Origin: JAEXZL01 sp049943125
GTDB taxonomy: Bacteria > Bacillota > Clostridia > Clostridiales > Clostridiaceae
Length of the DNA: 64,000 nucleotides
Reading direction: 5' to 3'
NCBI RefSeq assembly: GCF_049943125.1
Contig: NZ_CP188040.1
Location: forward strand, 2,604,001-2,668,000
Each line of letters opens with the position of its first letter. Within the stretch, counting starts at the first letter, position 1. Shown here piece after piece: positions 41,037-50,971 of this stretch. The notes beneath the pieces were generated by a model that saw nothing but the letters and a program-made list of their open reading frames with translations, did not search any database and was not told the DNA's origin. The position numbers and the translations under genes are program-made.

Positions 41037-42719
41037 GTGGAAATCACGAGCTTAATAAGCAAAACATTATACCTTAGCCTCATAAAATTTGGAGCTATTG
41101 AAGAGGCAGCTTTTGAAAGAAAGCTAAAGAACTTTAATAGAAACAATATAGATACTTTACAAAAAATAATAGAAAGAAATAAAAGCTCTGAATATGGATT
41201 AAAGCATAACTTTAAAAATATTAAATCTATAGAGGAATACAAAAAACAGGTTCCTCTAGGTGATTATAATGATTTTTACCCTTATATTGAAAGAATGGCA
41301 AAGGGAGAGAAAAATATTCTTGTAAGTGAGCCCATAGAATATTTCAGCCATACCTCTGGAACTACCGGAAGGCAAAAGCTAATTCCCACTACTAAGAGCA
41401 GCAGAAGGAATGCTTCAAAGTATATGGCCGTACTGGTAAATAGATATGCTTATAAGAATTTTAAGGAGAATTGGAGCTTAAACAGAGGACTTATGCTGGC
41501 AGATATAGTTCAAAGCTCCTATACTGAGGCAGATATACCCATTCGTTCAGGTACCTCCGGAGGCTTTAATTCCATTAAGAAAATAATACCCTATCTTTAT
41601 ACATCCCCTCTAGAGGTAATGAAAATTAGTGATAAGCAGACGGCACTATATCTTCATTGCCTATTTGCACTAAAGGATAGAAGCTTATCTTATATAAGCA
41701 GTGTATTCATCTCTAATATACTGGACTTTTTTAGACTCATGGAAAAAAACAAAAAAGAGCTTACAAAGGATATCAGGGAAGGGAGGATAAATAGGGCTCT
41801 TCCCTTAGAAGAGAAGGTAAGAAAAAGCTTAAATACACTTTTATTTCCTGATGCTTCAAGAGGAGAAGAGGTCAGCAAGGAGTTTGATAAGGGCTTTAAT
41901 GGAATAGCCAGAAGGTTGTGGCCTAAGCTCAGCTATCTTATGGCTGTCACGGGAGCCAATTTTTCTATTTATGACAGTGAGGTAGACTACTATACCGGGA
42001 GCTTACCTATTTATTCACCAGCTTATGCTGCTTCGGAAGCTCTCATGGGAATAAATAAAGCCTCCAGAAAGATAAGCTATATTATGATTCCAGACACAGC
42101 CTATTATGAATTTATACCCCTGGAAAATGGAAAGGAAGGGGAGACGGTATCATCTGAAGACCTGATTCTTGGAAAGAGCTATGAGGTAGTTATTACCAAT
42201 CATGCCGGCTTATATCGCTATCCCATGGGCGATGTGGTAAAGGTTATTGATTTCTATAAGGATGCTCCAGAAATTGAATTTTTATATAGAAAAAATCAGC
42301 TCTTAAACATGGTTGCAGAGAAGACCACTGAGGAGCATATAACCCATGCCATCCTGGAGACCATGAATAAGCTAAAGGTTAAGCTTATTGATTATACAAC
42401 CTCTCCAGATATAGCTGTATCTCCTGGAAGGTATATCTTTTATTTAGAACTGGATAAGCCTCCAGAAGGAAAAGCTCTTAAAGAGTTGGATAAGCTTTTA
42501 GATAATGAGCTTAGGACTGCAAATCCAGCCTATGACAGAGCGAGGAAAGGGAACAGGCTCAGCTGCCTTAAGGTTCAGCTTCTTCTGCCAGGTACCTTCA
42601 ATGCTATAAAGGAAATCCTATATAAAAAAGGGGTTTCAAAGAATCAGCTAAAAATCCCTAGAGTCCTTAATAAGAATCATCAGGCCATGGGGATAATTAA
42701 GGAAAATATACAGCGGTAA
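41037..42719 (+). CDS. GH3-family acyl-adenylating enzyme
   Basis: A 560-residue enzyme of the GH3 family. Plant GH3 proteins adenylate a carboxylic acid and join it to an amino acid. The ATP motif HTSGTTGRQKLIPTTK is near residue 100. Later features are YYEFIPLENG and NHAGLYRYPMGDVVKV and FLYRKNQLLNMVAEK, the conserved C-terminal pattern. The bacterial substrates are mostly unknown. The start is GTG, with AGGA only 1 nt before, so the true start could be a few codons later. Its position after CYP152 suggests that a hydroxylated fatty acid is its substrate (inference). Confidence 0.88.
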   Translation: MEITSLISKTLYLSLIKFGAIEEAAFERKLKNFNRNNIDTLQKIIERNKSSEYGLKHNFKNIKSIEEYKKQVPLGDYNDFYPYIERMAKGEKNILVSEPIEYFSHTSGTTGRQKLIPTTKSSRRNASKYMAVLVNRYAYKNFKENWSLNRGLMLADIVQSSYTEADIPIRSGTSGGFNSIKKIIPYLYTSPLEVMKISDKQTALYLHCLFALKDRSLSYISSVFISNILDFFRLMEKNKKELTKDIREGRINRALPLEEKVRKSLNTLLFPDASRGEEVSKEFDKGFNGIARRLWPKLSYLMAVTGANFSIYDSEVDYYTGSLPIYSPAYAASEALMGINKASRKISYIMIPDTAYYEFIPLENGKEGETVSSEDLILGKSYEVVITNHAGLYRYPMGDVVKVIDFYKDAPEIEFLYRKNQLLNMVAEKTTEEHITHAILETMNKLKVKLIDYTTSPDIAVSPGRYIFYLELDKPPEGKALKELDKLLDNELRTANPAYDRARKGNRLSCLKVQLLLPGTFNAIKEILYKKGVSKNQLKIPRVLNKNHQAMGIIKENIQR

Positions 42720-42850
42720 GGACGAAATCTATAAAGCCATTAGCAGTTAAACCTAATATTCTCCTCAAAAGCATAATATTTTACCTATATATAAAAGTTA
42801 AAGTTTCATAAAATTAAAGTATAGAAAAGGTTTAACTAAAGGAGAATGAA

Positions 42851-43534
42851 ATGAAAGAAAGAGATTTTACTAATAATGGCTTTTATAGATTTTCTGTATT
42901 CTTTTGGAATATGGTATTAAGCAATCTATTCCTACTAATTACAAATATACCAGTGATCATAGTACTTTTAATGGCTCCTAAAATGAATATATGGTATTTT
43001 CAGCTGAGTCTAAGCTTCGCCTTAATACTAGGTGCACCAGGGCTTACTGCCTTATATTCTTTAATGAATAAACTTATAAAGGATAAATACATAAGGGTAG
43101 TAAAGGATTATTTTAAAAGCTACAAGGAAAGCTTTGGACAGAGTCTTTTACTGGGTGGCTTAATAATAGTATTTATGAATATTCTCTACCTAGATATATT
43201 GATGTTTAGGAGCTCTGGCTTTTCTGGATTAAACTATATATTTATAGGGCTGATTTGTTTTTTAGCTCTCTTAACTACTTATGTTTATCCTATTATAGGA
43301 AGCTTCAATTTAAAAGGAAAGGACATCCTTGCCCTTTCTGTTTATTATGGGATTAAAAGAATTCCCTTTACATTATTAAATGGGGCTATATTTATAGCTT
43401 TAGGCTTTGTAATACTTAATATATCAATATTTATTTCCCTGATAGGCTTCTCTCTAGCCTGCTACACTATAATGCTTTATCAGAGAAAAATGCTCATAAA
43501 AATAGAAGAAAGCCTGGAGGAAGGGAGACAATAA
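42851..43534 (+). CDS. YesL-family membrane protein (DUF624)
   Basis: A 227-residue protein with four to five transmembrane helices. The opening NNGFYRFSVFFWNMVLSNL and the APGLTALYSLMNKLIKDKY loop are typical of YesL, often found next to YesMN and sugar ABC genes, though the function is unknown. AAAGGAG precedes the ATG. It is 2 nt before the GDSL hydrolase gene and clearly in the same transcript. Confidence 0.85.
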   Translation: MKERDFTNNGFYRFSVFFWNMVLSNLFLLITNIPVIIVLLMAPKMNIWYFQLSLSFALILGAPGLTALYSLMNKLIKDKYIRVVKDYFKSYKESFGQSLLLGGLIIVFMNILYLDILMFRSSGFSGLNYIFIGLICFLALLTTYVYPIIGSFNLKGKDILALSVYYGIKRIPFTLLNGAIFIALGFVILNISIFISLIGFSLACYTIMLYQRKMLIKIEESLEEGRQ

Positions 43535-43535
43535 A

Positions 43536-44192
43536 ATGGATAGAAAAATAGTAGCTTTTGGTGATTCACTTACCTTTGGTCATGGAGTACCAGAGGAAAA
43601 TAAGTGGACAAACCTTCTTGAGAAGGATTTAGGAATAAAGGTAATAAACTCTGGTATTAATGGCAATACCTCAGCTCAGGGGCTCAGTAGGATAGAGGAG
43701 GATGTATTAGCTCATAAGCCTGATTTTGTGATAATAAACTTTGGTATGAATGACCACTTCCTCTGTGATATGGGAAGAGCAAAGGTTTCCTTAGCAGAGT
43801 ATAGGGAAAATATCCTTCAAATAATAAAGAGGATAAAGGATATAGGCTCTTCTCCTATATTAGTTCTGCCTCACAAGGTATTGGAGGGAGATATGGGAGA
43901 TGAGGAAGGAAAAGGAGCTACTTATTATTATGGAAGGCATAATCCTCTATGGTACATCCCGGTAGGAGGAGCCAATGAACAGCTAAAGAAATACATAAAT
44001 GCAGCTTCTGCTATAGCCAAGGAAGAAAAGGTACCATTAGTGGACATGTACACATATACGGAGGACTTAAAGCCTCACAGCTATCTGATAACTCTTGAAA
44101 ACTCTACAGAAGAGGATGGAGTTCATATAAATTCTTTTGGAGCTATGCTCTATGCCAATATGATCAAAGATAAGCTTCTACAATTAATATGA
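43536..44192 (+). CDS. GDSL/SGNH-type hydrolase
   Basis: A 218-residue esterase of the SGNH group. The blocks are FGDSLTFGHG (Ser nucleophile), GINGNTSAQGLSR, INFGMNDH and DGVHINSFGA (Asp and His). These enzymes remove acyl or acetyl groups from lipids or sugars. There is no signal peptide, so it acts in the cytosol. GGAGGAAGG lies inside the end of the YesL gene. The acyl substrate cannot be named; the lipid-acting neighbours upstream (CYP152, GH3) suggest an acyl ester. Confidence 0.9.
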   Translation: MDRKIVAFGDSLTFGHGVPEENKWTNLLEKDLGIKVINSGINGNTSAQGLSRIEEDVLAHKPDFVIINFGMNDHFLCDMGRAKVSLAEYRENILQIIKRIKDIGSSPILVLPHKVLEGDMGDEEGKGATYYYGRHNPLWYIPVGGANEQLKKYINAASAIAKEEKVPLVDMYTYTEDLKPHSYLITLENSTEEDGVHINSFGAMLYANMIKDKLLQLI

Positions 44193-44197
44193 TATGT

Positions 44198-44242
44198 AAA
44201 GAGCCACAGAAGAAAGGTAAATACCCTTCAACTGTGGCTTTT
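44198..44242. terminator. Bidirectional terminator before the FAD oxidoreductase gene
   Basis: AAAGAGCCACAG (44198-44209) pairs with CTGTGGCTTTT with an inner stem AAGG/CCTT. It lies between the GDSL hydrolase and the convergent oxidoreductase gene. Confidence 0.75.
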
Positions 44243-44265
44243 ATATAAATTTATAACGGGAGGCT

Positions 44266-45843
44266 TTATTTTTCGTATGAAACATCAGGCCATTGAAGCT
44301 CAAAGCCTTCCTTTACCAGGAGCTTTTGATAGCTTTCAAGATGCTTACTATCATTTCTCAGTTCTTTTGGTGAAATATTATTATTCATACAATAAGCTGC
44401 AGCATAGCCTGCTGCCTCACCAACATTCCATTCTACAGGATGAAGTCTGTAGCAGCCATTGGTTATATGGGTAGTTCCTATATTCTTGCAGGCAGCGAGT
44501 AGATTGTTTACCCTTTGAGGAATCAAGCTACCTAGAGGTATCTGGAAGGGAAGGGAGGGGATGTCTACATAAGTCCTGCCAGCGGTGCTTGGATGAAGAT
44601 CTATTCTATAGGCACCTACACCTATAGAATCCTTAAACTCCTCTGCCTTCCTGCCTTCTCTCATTTCGTAGCCCACATGCTGCTCAAGCACAGTGAACTC
44701 AGCCTTTATTCTTCTAGCTTCTCTAATATAAGGCTGCATAGCAAGTCTATGATCTGTACCGGTGATGTCTCCACGCAATCTAAGCCCTGGATAGCCCTGC
44801 TTTCCATCAGCTCTTGGTGCTTCCGTCTGCATCCAGTACATCAGGGAAAGGCTCAGCTGCTTAGCTCCTTCTATATGTTTTTTTGCTTCCTCTTCGCTTA
44901 CATCAAATATTGGTCCAAGCCAATAATCATTTTGTGGCCAGTTAACTAAGGTTACACTGCTATCAAAGGTTCCTGGAAGGAAGTTGTTCTTATCAACTAT
45001 CTGTCTATAGCCCCAGAGAGAGCTTCTGCTATCTGGTGGGAATAAGGTCATATCTCTTTTAGTTAAGGTTGGAGGGTTTACTATAGCCCAGTCTAAAAGC
45101 TTAGTAGGCCAGAAATCAGCCTTGTAGCTTCTCCAGAAATCGTAATCCTTTGGCTTACTGATAGTAAAGTCCTCGCCTTCTATGTGATCCATGGCAAAGC
45201 ACCAGGTTACAGCCTGCATATCTAAGGGATCTGCCTCTCCAGGAAGGGCATGAAGCTCTCCCGTTTGCTTTTGGGACTCAGAGCCTGTTACATATTCTGT
45301 ATTGGTTAAGGGGAGAAGGTCCCCACATTCTGTGGCATCTAAGAAGTAGCTTCCTACAAGGATACATTCATCTCCATTATCCAAGCTTCTTACCTTTACA
45401 GAAAGGATGGAATCTCCAGAGGTTTCAGCTTCTACAGCCTTATATCTAGTTAAAATCAATACTTTGCCAGAATGAACATAAGGGGCAAGCATCTCTGTAA
45501 GAACAGCAAGAGCAGCTCTTGGTTCATGACAGAGCTTTCCTACCCAGCCGTTACCAGGGTTTAGCCTTTTGTTTTTTCTGGCTTCTTCTGTTACAGGGAA
45601 ATTATTTTTGTAATAAGCTCTTATTCTATTTCGCAGCTCTCTATAGCTTTCTGTACAACCAAATTGTTCAATCCACATGTGCTCATCTGGTGGTACTGCT
45701 TGATTGGTAAGCTGACCTCCAATCCAATGAGTATCCTCTGTAAGGATAACCTTTTTCCCTGATTTAGCTGCTGATAGAGCACCAGCAACACCTCCTAGGC
45801 TTCCTCCTATGATTACTATGTCAGATTTCATTTCTCTTTTCAT
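44266..45843 (-). CDS. FAD-dependent oxidoreductase
   Basis: A 525-residue flavoprotein. The dinucleotide-binding fold starts DIVIIGGSLGGVAGALSAAK and continues VILTEDTHWIGGQLTNQ, and the C-terminal part ends NNLLAACKNIGTTHITNG. The WIGGQLTNQAVPPDEH stretch marks the PF12831-type FAD oxidoreductases that often stand in polysaccharide-use loci and dehydrogenate or epimerise sugars; this role is inferred. It is on the minus strand together with the ROK gene, with AGGAGG 7 nt before its ATG. Confidence 0.85.
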   Translation of the reverse strand: MKREMKSDIVIIGGSLGGVAGALSAAKSGKKVILTEDTHWIGGQLTNQAVPPDEHMWIEQFGCTESYRELRNRIRAYYKNNFPVTEEARKNKRLNPGNGWVGKLCHEPRAALAVLTEMLAPYVHSGKVLILTRYKAVEAETSGDSILSVKVRSLDNGDECILVGSYFLDATECGDLLPLTNTEYVTGSESQKQTGELHALPGEADPLDMQAVTWCFAMDHIEGEDFTISKPKDYDFWRSYKADFWPTKLLDWAIVNPPTLTKRDMTLFPPDSRSSLWGYRQIVDKNNFLPGTFDSSVTLVNWPQNDYWLGPIFDVSEEEAKKHIEGAKQLSLSLMYWMQTEAPRADGKQGYPGLRLRGDITGTDHRLAMQPYIREARRIKAEFTVLEQHVGYEMREGRKAEEFKDSIGVGAYRIDLHPSTAGRTYVDIPSLPFQIPLGSLIPQRVNNLLAACKNIGTTHITNGCYRLHPVEWNVGEAAGYAAAYCMNNNISPKELRNDSKHLESYQKLLVKEGFELQWPDVSYEK

Positions 45844-45862
45844 TAGATAACCTCCTTAGGTT

Positions 45863-46792
45863 TTAAAGTAGAGCCAATTCTTTAAGGACAAGATAACAGG
45901 CTCCATATAGACCTGCATCGTTATTCAGCTTCGCAGGAACTATTTCTGTTCCTTTTCTATAAGTGGTCAATACCTGCTCCTTAAAAAGTAGATTTACTTC
46001 TTCAAAGAAAGGCTTTCCCTGGGAGGAAATACCACCACCTATTACTATAAGTCCCGGATCTAATATATGAGTAAGACTTACTAGGCCTCTTACTAAATCC
46101 TTAAGGAAGCGCTTATATACCTTTAAAGCTAGTAGCTCCTCTTCCTTAACCTTTTCCATAATTTCTTCTCCAGTAATAGAGGAGATATTATGTCCTTCCT
46201 TCTGAGCTTCTCTTAAATAGCTTCTTATCAGTGCTGATGTAGAAGCATATCTCTCAAAGCAGCCTGAATTTCCACAAGTACAGGGCTCTCCATCTTCTTC
46301 TAAAATAATATGTCCCACTTCTCCAGCGCCGTTATTAATACCCTTGTAAAGCTTGCCATTAATTACTATAGCTCCACCTATTCCTGTTCCTAGGGTAAGG
46401 CATAAAAAGCTATCCCTATCCTTTCCGGCACCCATCCATAGCTCTCCCATGGCAGCGGCATTTACATCGTTTTCTACAGCTACAGGAAGCTTTAGTTCCT
46501 CTTCTATGGAGGCTTTTAGCCTTGCTCCAGTATAGCCAGGAAGATTATCTGTAGCAAAGATTATGCTGCCTTCCTGACTGTCAACTACACCAGCAGTACT
46601 TATGGCAACAGCGGAGATTTTATATTCCTTCATAAGCTCCTTTGCTTTAGCTATAATTCCCTGTGGAACTGTAAGTCTGCAGTTTTCTGTGGGGGAGGGA
46701 AATTTGTTTTTTGTTAAAATTTCACCGTCGCTAGTTATAACTGCAAATTTTATAAAGGTGCCTCCAACATCAAAGCACGCAATGTTACCCAT
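45863..46792 (-). CDS. ROK-family sugar kinase
   Basis: A 309-residue kinase of the ROK family. FDVGGTFIKFAV binds ATP phosphate, the catalytic Asp is in AVENDVNAAAMGE, and the zinc site is CTCGNSGCFE. ROK kinases phosphorylate glucose, N-acetylglucosamine or N-acetylmannosamine. Nearby GH20 and FAD enzymes make an amino sugar a fair guess. I chose the ATG at 46792 (AGGAGGG 5 nt before) rather than the one seven codons upstream. Confidence 0.93.
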   Translation of the reverse strand: MGNIACFDVGGTFIKFAVITSDGEILTKNKFPSPTENCRLTVPQGIIAKAKELMKEYKISAVAISTAGVVDSQEGSIIFATDNLPGYTGARLKASIEEELKLPVAVENDVNAAAMGELWMGAGKDRDSFLCLTLGTGIGGAIVINGKLYKGINNGAGEVGHIILEEDGEPCTCGNSGCFERYASTSALIRSYLREAQKEGHNISSITGEEIMEKVKEEELLALKVYKRFLKDLVRGLVSLTHILDPGLIVIGGGISSQGKPFFEEVNLLFKEQVLTTYRKGTEIVPAKLNNDAGLYGACYLVLKELALL

Positions 46793-46991
46793 TATATCCC
46801 TCCTATGGTTCATTATATTTCTAATATACTCTTGAGGTAAATTTATGTATATAAGACTAAATTAATATTTTCTTCACTATTATAGTTAAAATACGTTTAC
46901 ATATTACAAAATCAGCAAATATAGGATATATTCGTAATAGCTTTAAATGAAGAAATATTGCTGTAAGGATTAAATATTTTGGAGGTTATTA

Positions 46992-48923
46992 ATGAGTAAA
47001 AAGGTTGCAGTAATTACCCGAGGAAATAGTGATATTTTAAAGGTTCTAAAAGATAATAAGGTAGCTATGGATATATTTAAGCCAGGCTCTCTGCCGAAAG
47101 AAGGCTTAGGAGAGTACAGCTCCTTTATTCTTCTAGGTGGAGATCAGGAGGAACCTCTTTTCCTTCATCCTGGTGAAAGGATTTTTGTAGAACAGGAGCT
47201 TAAAAAAGGAAAGAAGGTCTTTGCGGAATATTGCGGTAGCATTGGAAGCGTATATTTTGAAAATCCTTCTACAACTAGATTTCATAGATTAGTTTTTTCA
47301 GCTAATAAAGCTCCTATAAAAGGAATAGACCATGGAGATATACTAGATGATCAGTGTGGGACTAGAATAAGACCTCATAAGGAATTCTGCTCTACTGAGG
47401 AGCCAGTTTTAAGGTATATGAATTTCCATTCTCATAAAGCCTATAAGGATATAGATAAGAGTGAGTTTGATAGCTCAGATAGAGCTCTGTGGTTCGAGAA
47501 GGAAAATCTTCTAATCTGCGGCTTCAGACTAGCTAGCTTCGTTCAAGGAAGATATGCACCTATTAAAAAAATCCATGCCCTTGTGGGTTATATACTGAGC
47601 TGGGTAGTAGAGGAAGCTATCACCATGGATAGGGTGAAACCGGTTTATTCCATAAAGGGACCTGAAAAAATGAAAGCTCTTGAGGGGGATAAGCTTAAAG
47701 AGGCCGTTGAAGAGAGCACTAAAGCAGCCTTAAACTGGCTGAGCAGCTCAAAGCTTATTATAGATGAAGGAAAGGGCGGAATATACGAAGGCTATGGAAC
47801 GGAAATATATCCTGATGGTGGACAGAGATTTGCAGATTTAATCAGAGCTGATTGTGCTGGAGAAGCAGCCATGGTGAATTTCTTTGATTATCTTTATAGT
47901 GGCAGTAAGGAAAGGGCGGTAATAGCAGACAATCTAACTTCTTTTGTATATGATACCATGCAGATAAAAGAGGAGGGTCCCTATAAGGGGATGGTGAGAT
48001 GGAGTAATCAAGCCTTTGAAACCTGCTATCAGGATGATGTTGCTAGAGCTATAAATGGTCATCTCCTTAGATGCATAATAACTGGTGAGAGAAGCTATCT
48101 AGAGGAAACTAAAGCAGCTTTAGATTTTATGATTAGAACTACCGGCACTGATGGTACCAGGATAATGAGGACTGATATCTGTTCTCTTTCAGAAGAAAGA
48201 ATAAAAGAGCTGTCAGAGACTCCTGGAAATCTAGCCAGTGCCCATTATAATGCTTATTATCTTGGCACGATGCTTCTATATTATAAGCTAACCGGTGAAG
48301 AAAGCTACAAGGAAATGGCTGTTAAGGGGCTCACCACAATTATGAACACCTACCCTGATACTGTAAGAGAGCAGAGTCAGACAGAGGAATACTGCCGTCT
48401 CATCCTACCCTTAAGCTGGCTATACTGGATAACCAGAGAAGAGGAGCATAAGGCTTGGCTATATAAGGTTACTGAGGGTCTTCAGCAGTTTAAGCACAGC
48501 TCTGGAGCCTATGTAGAATGGGACGAAGGTTATAAAGCAACCATGAGAAACACTAAAGGAGATGGTGAGTGCTCTCTTCTGGCTGAAAATGGTGACATGG
48601 TAGTAGATCTATTATACTCAAATAATTGGCTACCCCTGGCATTTATACAAGCCTACTATATCACTGGTGATGAGCTGTTTAAGAAGCTCTGGGAGGAAAA
48701 TGTGAGATTTATCCTGGGGATACAGCTTATCAGTGAGGATGAAAAGCTTAATGGAGCCTGGGCTAGAGGCTTTGATGTAGAGTACATGGAGTATTTTGGT
48801 TCTCCTGCTGATGCGGGCTGGGGACCATGGGCCATGGAGTCAGGCTGGACTATAGGAGAAATAGCTGCAGGACTTTACATGGGTCTTTTAGAGGATAAAG
48901 TAAAGGCTGTATTTAACAGCTAA
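46992..48923 (+). CDS. Probable (alpha/alpha)6-barrel glycoside-acting enzyme
   Basis: A 643-residue cytosolic protein in two parts. Residues 1-210 look like a GATase/ThuA-type flavodoxin-like domain (YSSFILLGGDQEEPLFLH and VFAEYCGSIGS). Residues 230-630 are helical with paired hairpins (YYITGDELFKKLWEEN, YKLTGEESYKEMAVKG), typical of six-hairpin glycosidases. No known GH family was recognised from the sequence. The end of the first hairpins (YGTEIYPDGGQRFADLIRADC) is rich in Asp and may be the active site. It stands divergent from the ROK gene and 18 nt before the GH20-like gene. Confidence 0.62.
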   Translation: MSKKVAVITRGNSDILKVLKDNKVAMDIFKPGSLPKEGLGEYSSFILLGGDQEEPLFLHPGERIFVEQELKKGKKVFAEYCGSIGSVYFENPSTTRFHRLVFSANKAPIKGIDHGDILDDQCGTRIRPHKEFCSTEEPVLRYMNFHSHKAYKDIDKSEFDSSDRALWFEKENLLICGFRLASFVQGRYAPIKKIHALVGYILSWVVEEAITMDRVKPVYSIKGPEKMKALEGDKLKEAVEESTKAALNWLSSSKLIIDEGKGGIYEGYGTEIYPDGGQRFADLIRADCAGEAAMVNFFDYLYSGSKERAVIADNLTSFVYDTMQIKEEGPYKGMVRWSNQAFETCYQDDVARAINGHLLRCIITGERSYLEETKAALDFMIRTTGTDGTRIMRTDICSLSEERIKELSETPGNLASAHYNAYYLGTMLLYYKLTGEESYKEMAVKGLTTIMNTYPDTVREQSQTEEYCRLILPLSWLYWITREEEHKAWLYKVTEGLQQFKHSSGAYVEWDEGYKATMRNTKGDGECSLLAENGDMVVDLLYSNNWLPLAFIQAYYITGDELFKKLWEENVRFILGIQLISEDEKLNGAWARGFDVEYMEYFGSPADAGWGPWAMESGWTIGEIAAGLYMGLLEDKVKAVFNS

Positions 48924-48941
48924 ATATTAAGGAGTGATTGT

Positions 48942-50801
48942 ATGTATTTATTGCCGAAACCAAAAAAAATGGAGTATGCTGCGGGGAAGTTCTCCTTTGA
49001 TAAGGACGTAGAAATAATATTAACTAAAAGCTGCTCTTTAGAGGACTTACCAGGAGCAAGACAGCTTAAAGGTGAGGTTTATGAGGCTACGCTGCTGGAT
49101 GTGAATATAAATAGAAGCTATAGGGAAGACCTAAGCAAAGGAATAATACTTAAAAAGCAGGGGGAGGTAGGAGAAGGCTACTCCCTTGTTATAAAGGATA
49201 AATTCATAGAAATTACCGGAGAAGGAACAGCAGGACTATTTTATGGAATACAAACCTTAAGGCAGATAATAAGGCAGGAAGGCCTTGAGCTTCCAGCCCT
49301 AACTATCTCCGATGAGCCTTATTTTAAGAATAGAGGCTTCTATCACGATGTTACCAGGGGTAAGGTGCCCACTCTAGAAACCCTTAAGGAGCTTGTAGAT
49401 AGGTTATCCTTCTATAAGATAAACCATCTTGAGCTTTATATAGAGCATACCTTTGCCTTTAAGGGCTTTACTGAAATATGGACAGGAAGAGATCCATTAA
49501 CCTCAGAAGAGATTTTGGAGCTGGATGCATACTGCATAGAAAGACATGTGGAGCTTGTTCCGTCCCTTTCTACCTTTGGACATTTGTACGAGCTTTTGAT
49601 AAGCAGGAGCTATTCTCATCTTTCTGAGCTGGAAATAGATTATCATAGGCCTTTTTCCTGGATGGACAGAATGGCACACCATACCCTTGATGTGAGGAAT
49701 TCTGAAAGTATCCAAGTAGTAGGAAGGATGCTGGAACAATTTGTTCCTCTCTTCAGCTCTAAAAAGTTTAATATATGCTGTGATGAAACCTTTGATTTAG
49801 GTAAAGGAAAGAACAAGGAGCTTTTAGAAAAGGTAGGTAGTGGTAGGCTTTACACTGATTTCTTAAATAAGGTGATAACCTTAGTTAAGGGCTATGATAA
49901 GGAGATACTCTTCTGGGGTGATATTATATTGAAGCACCCTGAATATCTTTCTGAGATCCCTAAGGATGTAACCTGCTTAAACTGGGGCTATCATGCAGAG
50001 GTAACAGAGGCTGATACTAAAACAATAGCAGAGTCAGGTCTTAAGCAGTATGTATGCCCGTCCACAGCTGGCTGGAACAGACTTATAAATGTCTTTGATC
50101 TATCCTTTGTTAATATAACGAAGATGGTAAGCTTCGGAAAGAAATATGGAGCAGAGGGTATTTTAAATACTGACTGGGGCGATCATGGTCATGTAAATCT
50201 TCTTGGAAGCTCTACCCCTGGTATGATTTTTGGAGCCTCCTTATCCTGGAATCCTGAGGAGGAGCTATCTATAGAAGAGGCAGATAAAGCGATTTCTGTT
50301 ATAGAGTATGGTGATACTGAGGAAAATCTCATGGCAGTATTAAGAGAGCTTTCAAGACATCAGCCTTTCCACTGGTCTTACCTGACCTTCTGGAGAGAAA
50401 GAAAACTTCAAGCTCCCGAGAGAATCAATCCTTGGCTGGAAAAGATAGAGGCTATAGAGGAGGAAGAAGTACTTAAGGCTTATGAGGAAGGTCATAAAGC
50501 ATCTAAGGCTTTAAAAAAGAAGGTAAGGAATATATATGCCGATAGAAGACTTGATATGGAGGAATTTATCTCAGCAGCAGATGGAATCTCCCTTATGGCA
50601 GCAGCTTATCTTCCTATAAAGAAGCACACCTTTAATCATGATGGCATAGAGTACATCATTGAACCAAAGGACCTTGCGGAGGCTTTTGATTTATGGCTTG
50701 AAGGCTATGGAAAGCTCTGGAGAAGTAGAAATAAAGAAAGTGAGTTAATAAGAATCAGAGAAGCTGTTTATAACCTGACAGAGTATTTAAGGACACTTTA
50801 A
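48942..50801 (+). CDS. GH20-like beta-N-acetylhexosaminidase
   Basis: A 619-residue enzyme of the GH20 fold. The N-terminal non-catalytic part ends in GLFYGIQTLRQII, the catalytic barrel starts SDEPYFKNRGFYHDVTRG, and the acid-base pair is D281-E282 in CCDETFDLG. W residues in LNWGYHAE and TDWGDHGH line the sugar site. GH20 removes N-acetylglucosamine or N-acetylgalactosamine from glycans. There is no signal peptide, so it acts on imported oligosaccharides. GGAG precedes the ATG. It ends in a hairpin before the ABC permease genes. Confidence 0.88.
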   Translation: MYLLPKPKKMEYAAGKFSFDKDVEIILTKSCSLEDLPGARQLKGEVYEATLLDVNINRSYREDLSKGIILKKQGEVGEGYSLVIKDKFIEITGEGTAGLFYGIQTLRQIIRQEGLELPALTISDEPYFKNRGFYHDVTRGKVPTLETLKELVDRLSFYKINHLELYIEHTFAFKGFTEIWTGRDPLTSEEILELDAYCIERHVELVPSLSTFGHLYELLISRSYSHLSELEIDYHRPFSWMDRMAHHTLDVRNSESIQVVGRMLEQFVPLFSSKKFNICCDETFDLGKGKNKELLEKVGSGRLYTDFLNKVITLVKGYDKEILFWGDIILKHPEYLSEIPKDVTCLNWGYHAEVTEADTKTIAESGLKQYVCPSTAGWNRLINVFDLSFVNITKMVSFGKKYGAEGILNTDWGDHGHVNLLGSSTPGMIFGASLSWNPEEELSIEEADKAISVIEYGDTEENLMAVLRELSRHQPFHWSYLTFWRERKLQAPERINPWLEKIEAIEEEEVLKAYEEGHKASKALKKKVRNIYADRRLDMEEFISAADGISLMAAAYLPIKKHTFNHDGIEYIIEPKDLAEAFDLWLEGYGKLWRSRNKESELIRIREAVYNLTEYLRTL

Positions 50802-50814
50802 TAACAGAGAAGTA

Positions 50815-50857
50815 ATTAAGGAGCTGCTGTGATAAAAAAACAGCAGCTCCTTAAATA
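50815..50857 (+). terminator. Strong hairpin after the GH20 gene
   Basis: ATTAAGGAGCTGCTGT pairs perfectly with ACAGCAGCTCCTTAAT, around a 9-nt loop, but with little T-run behind it. It may end transcription or only protect the upstream mRNA. Confidence 0.62.
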
Positions 50858-50971
50858 TATAGTTATGTATAGGAAATTACCAAAAGGTTAATATATTACT
50901 CATTTTAATAATTCTACTATATTTAAAGGTTTACAGCTATTTATTAAAATATAGTTACTAAGGAAGAAAGG

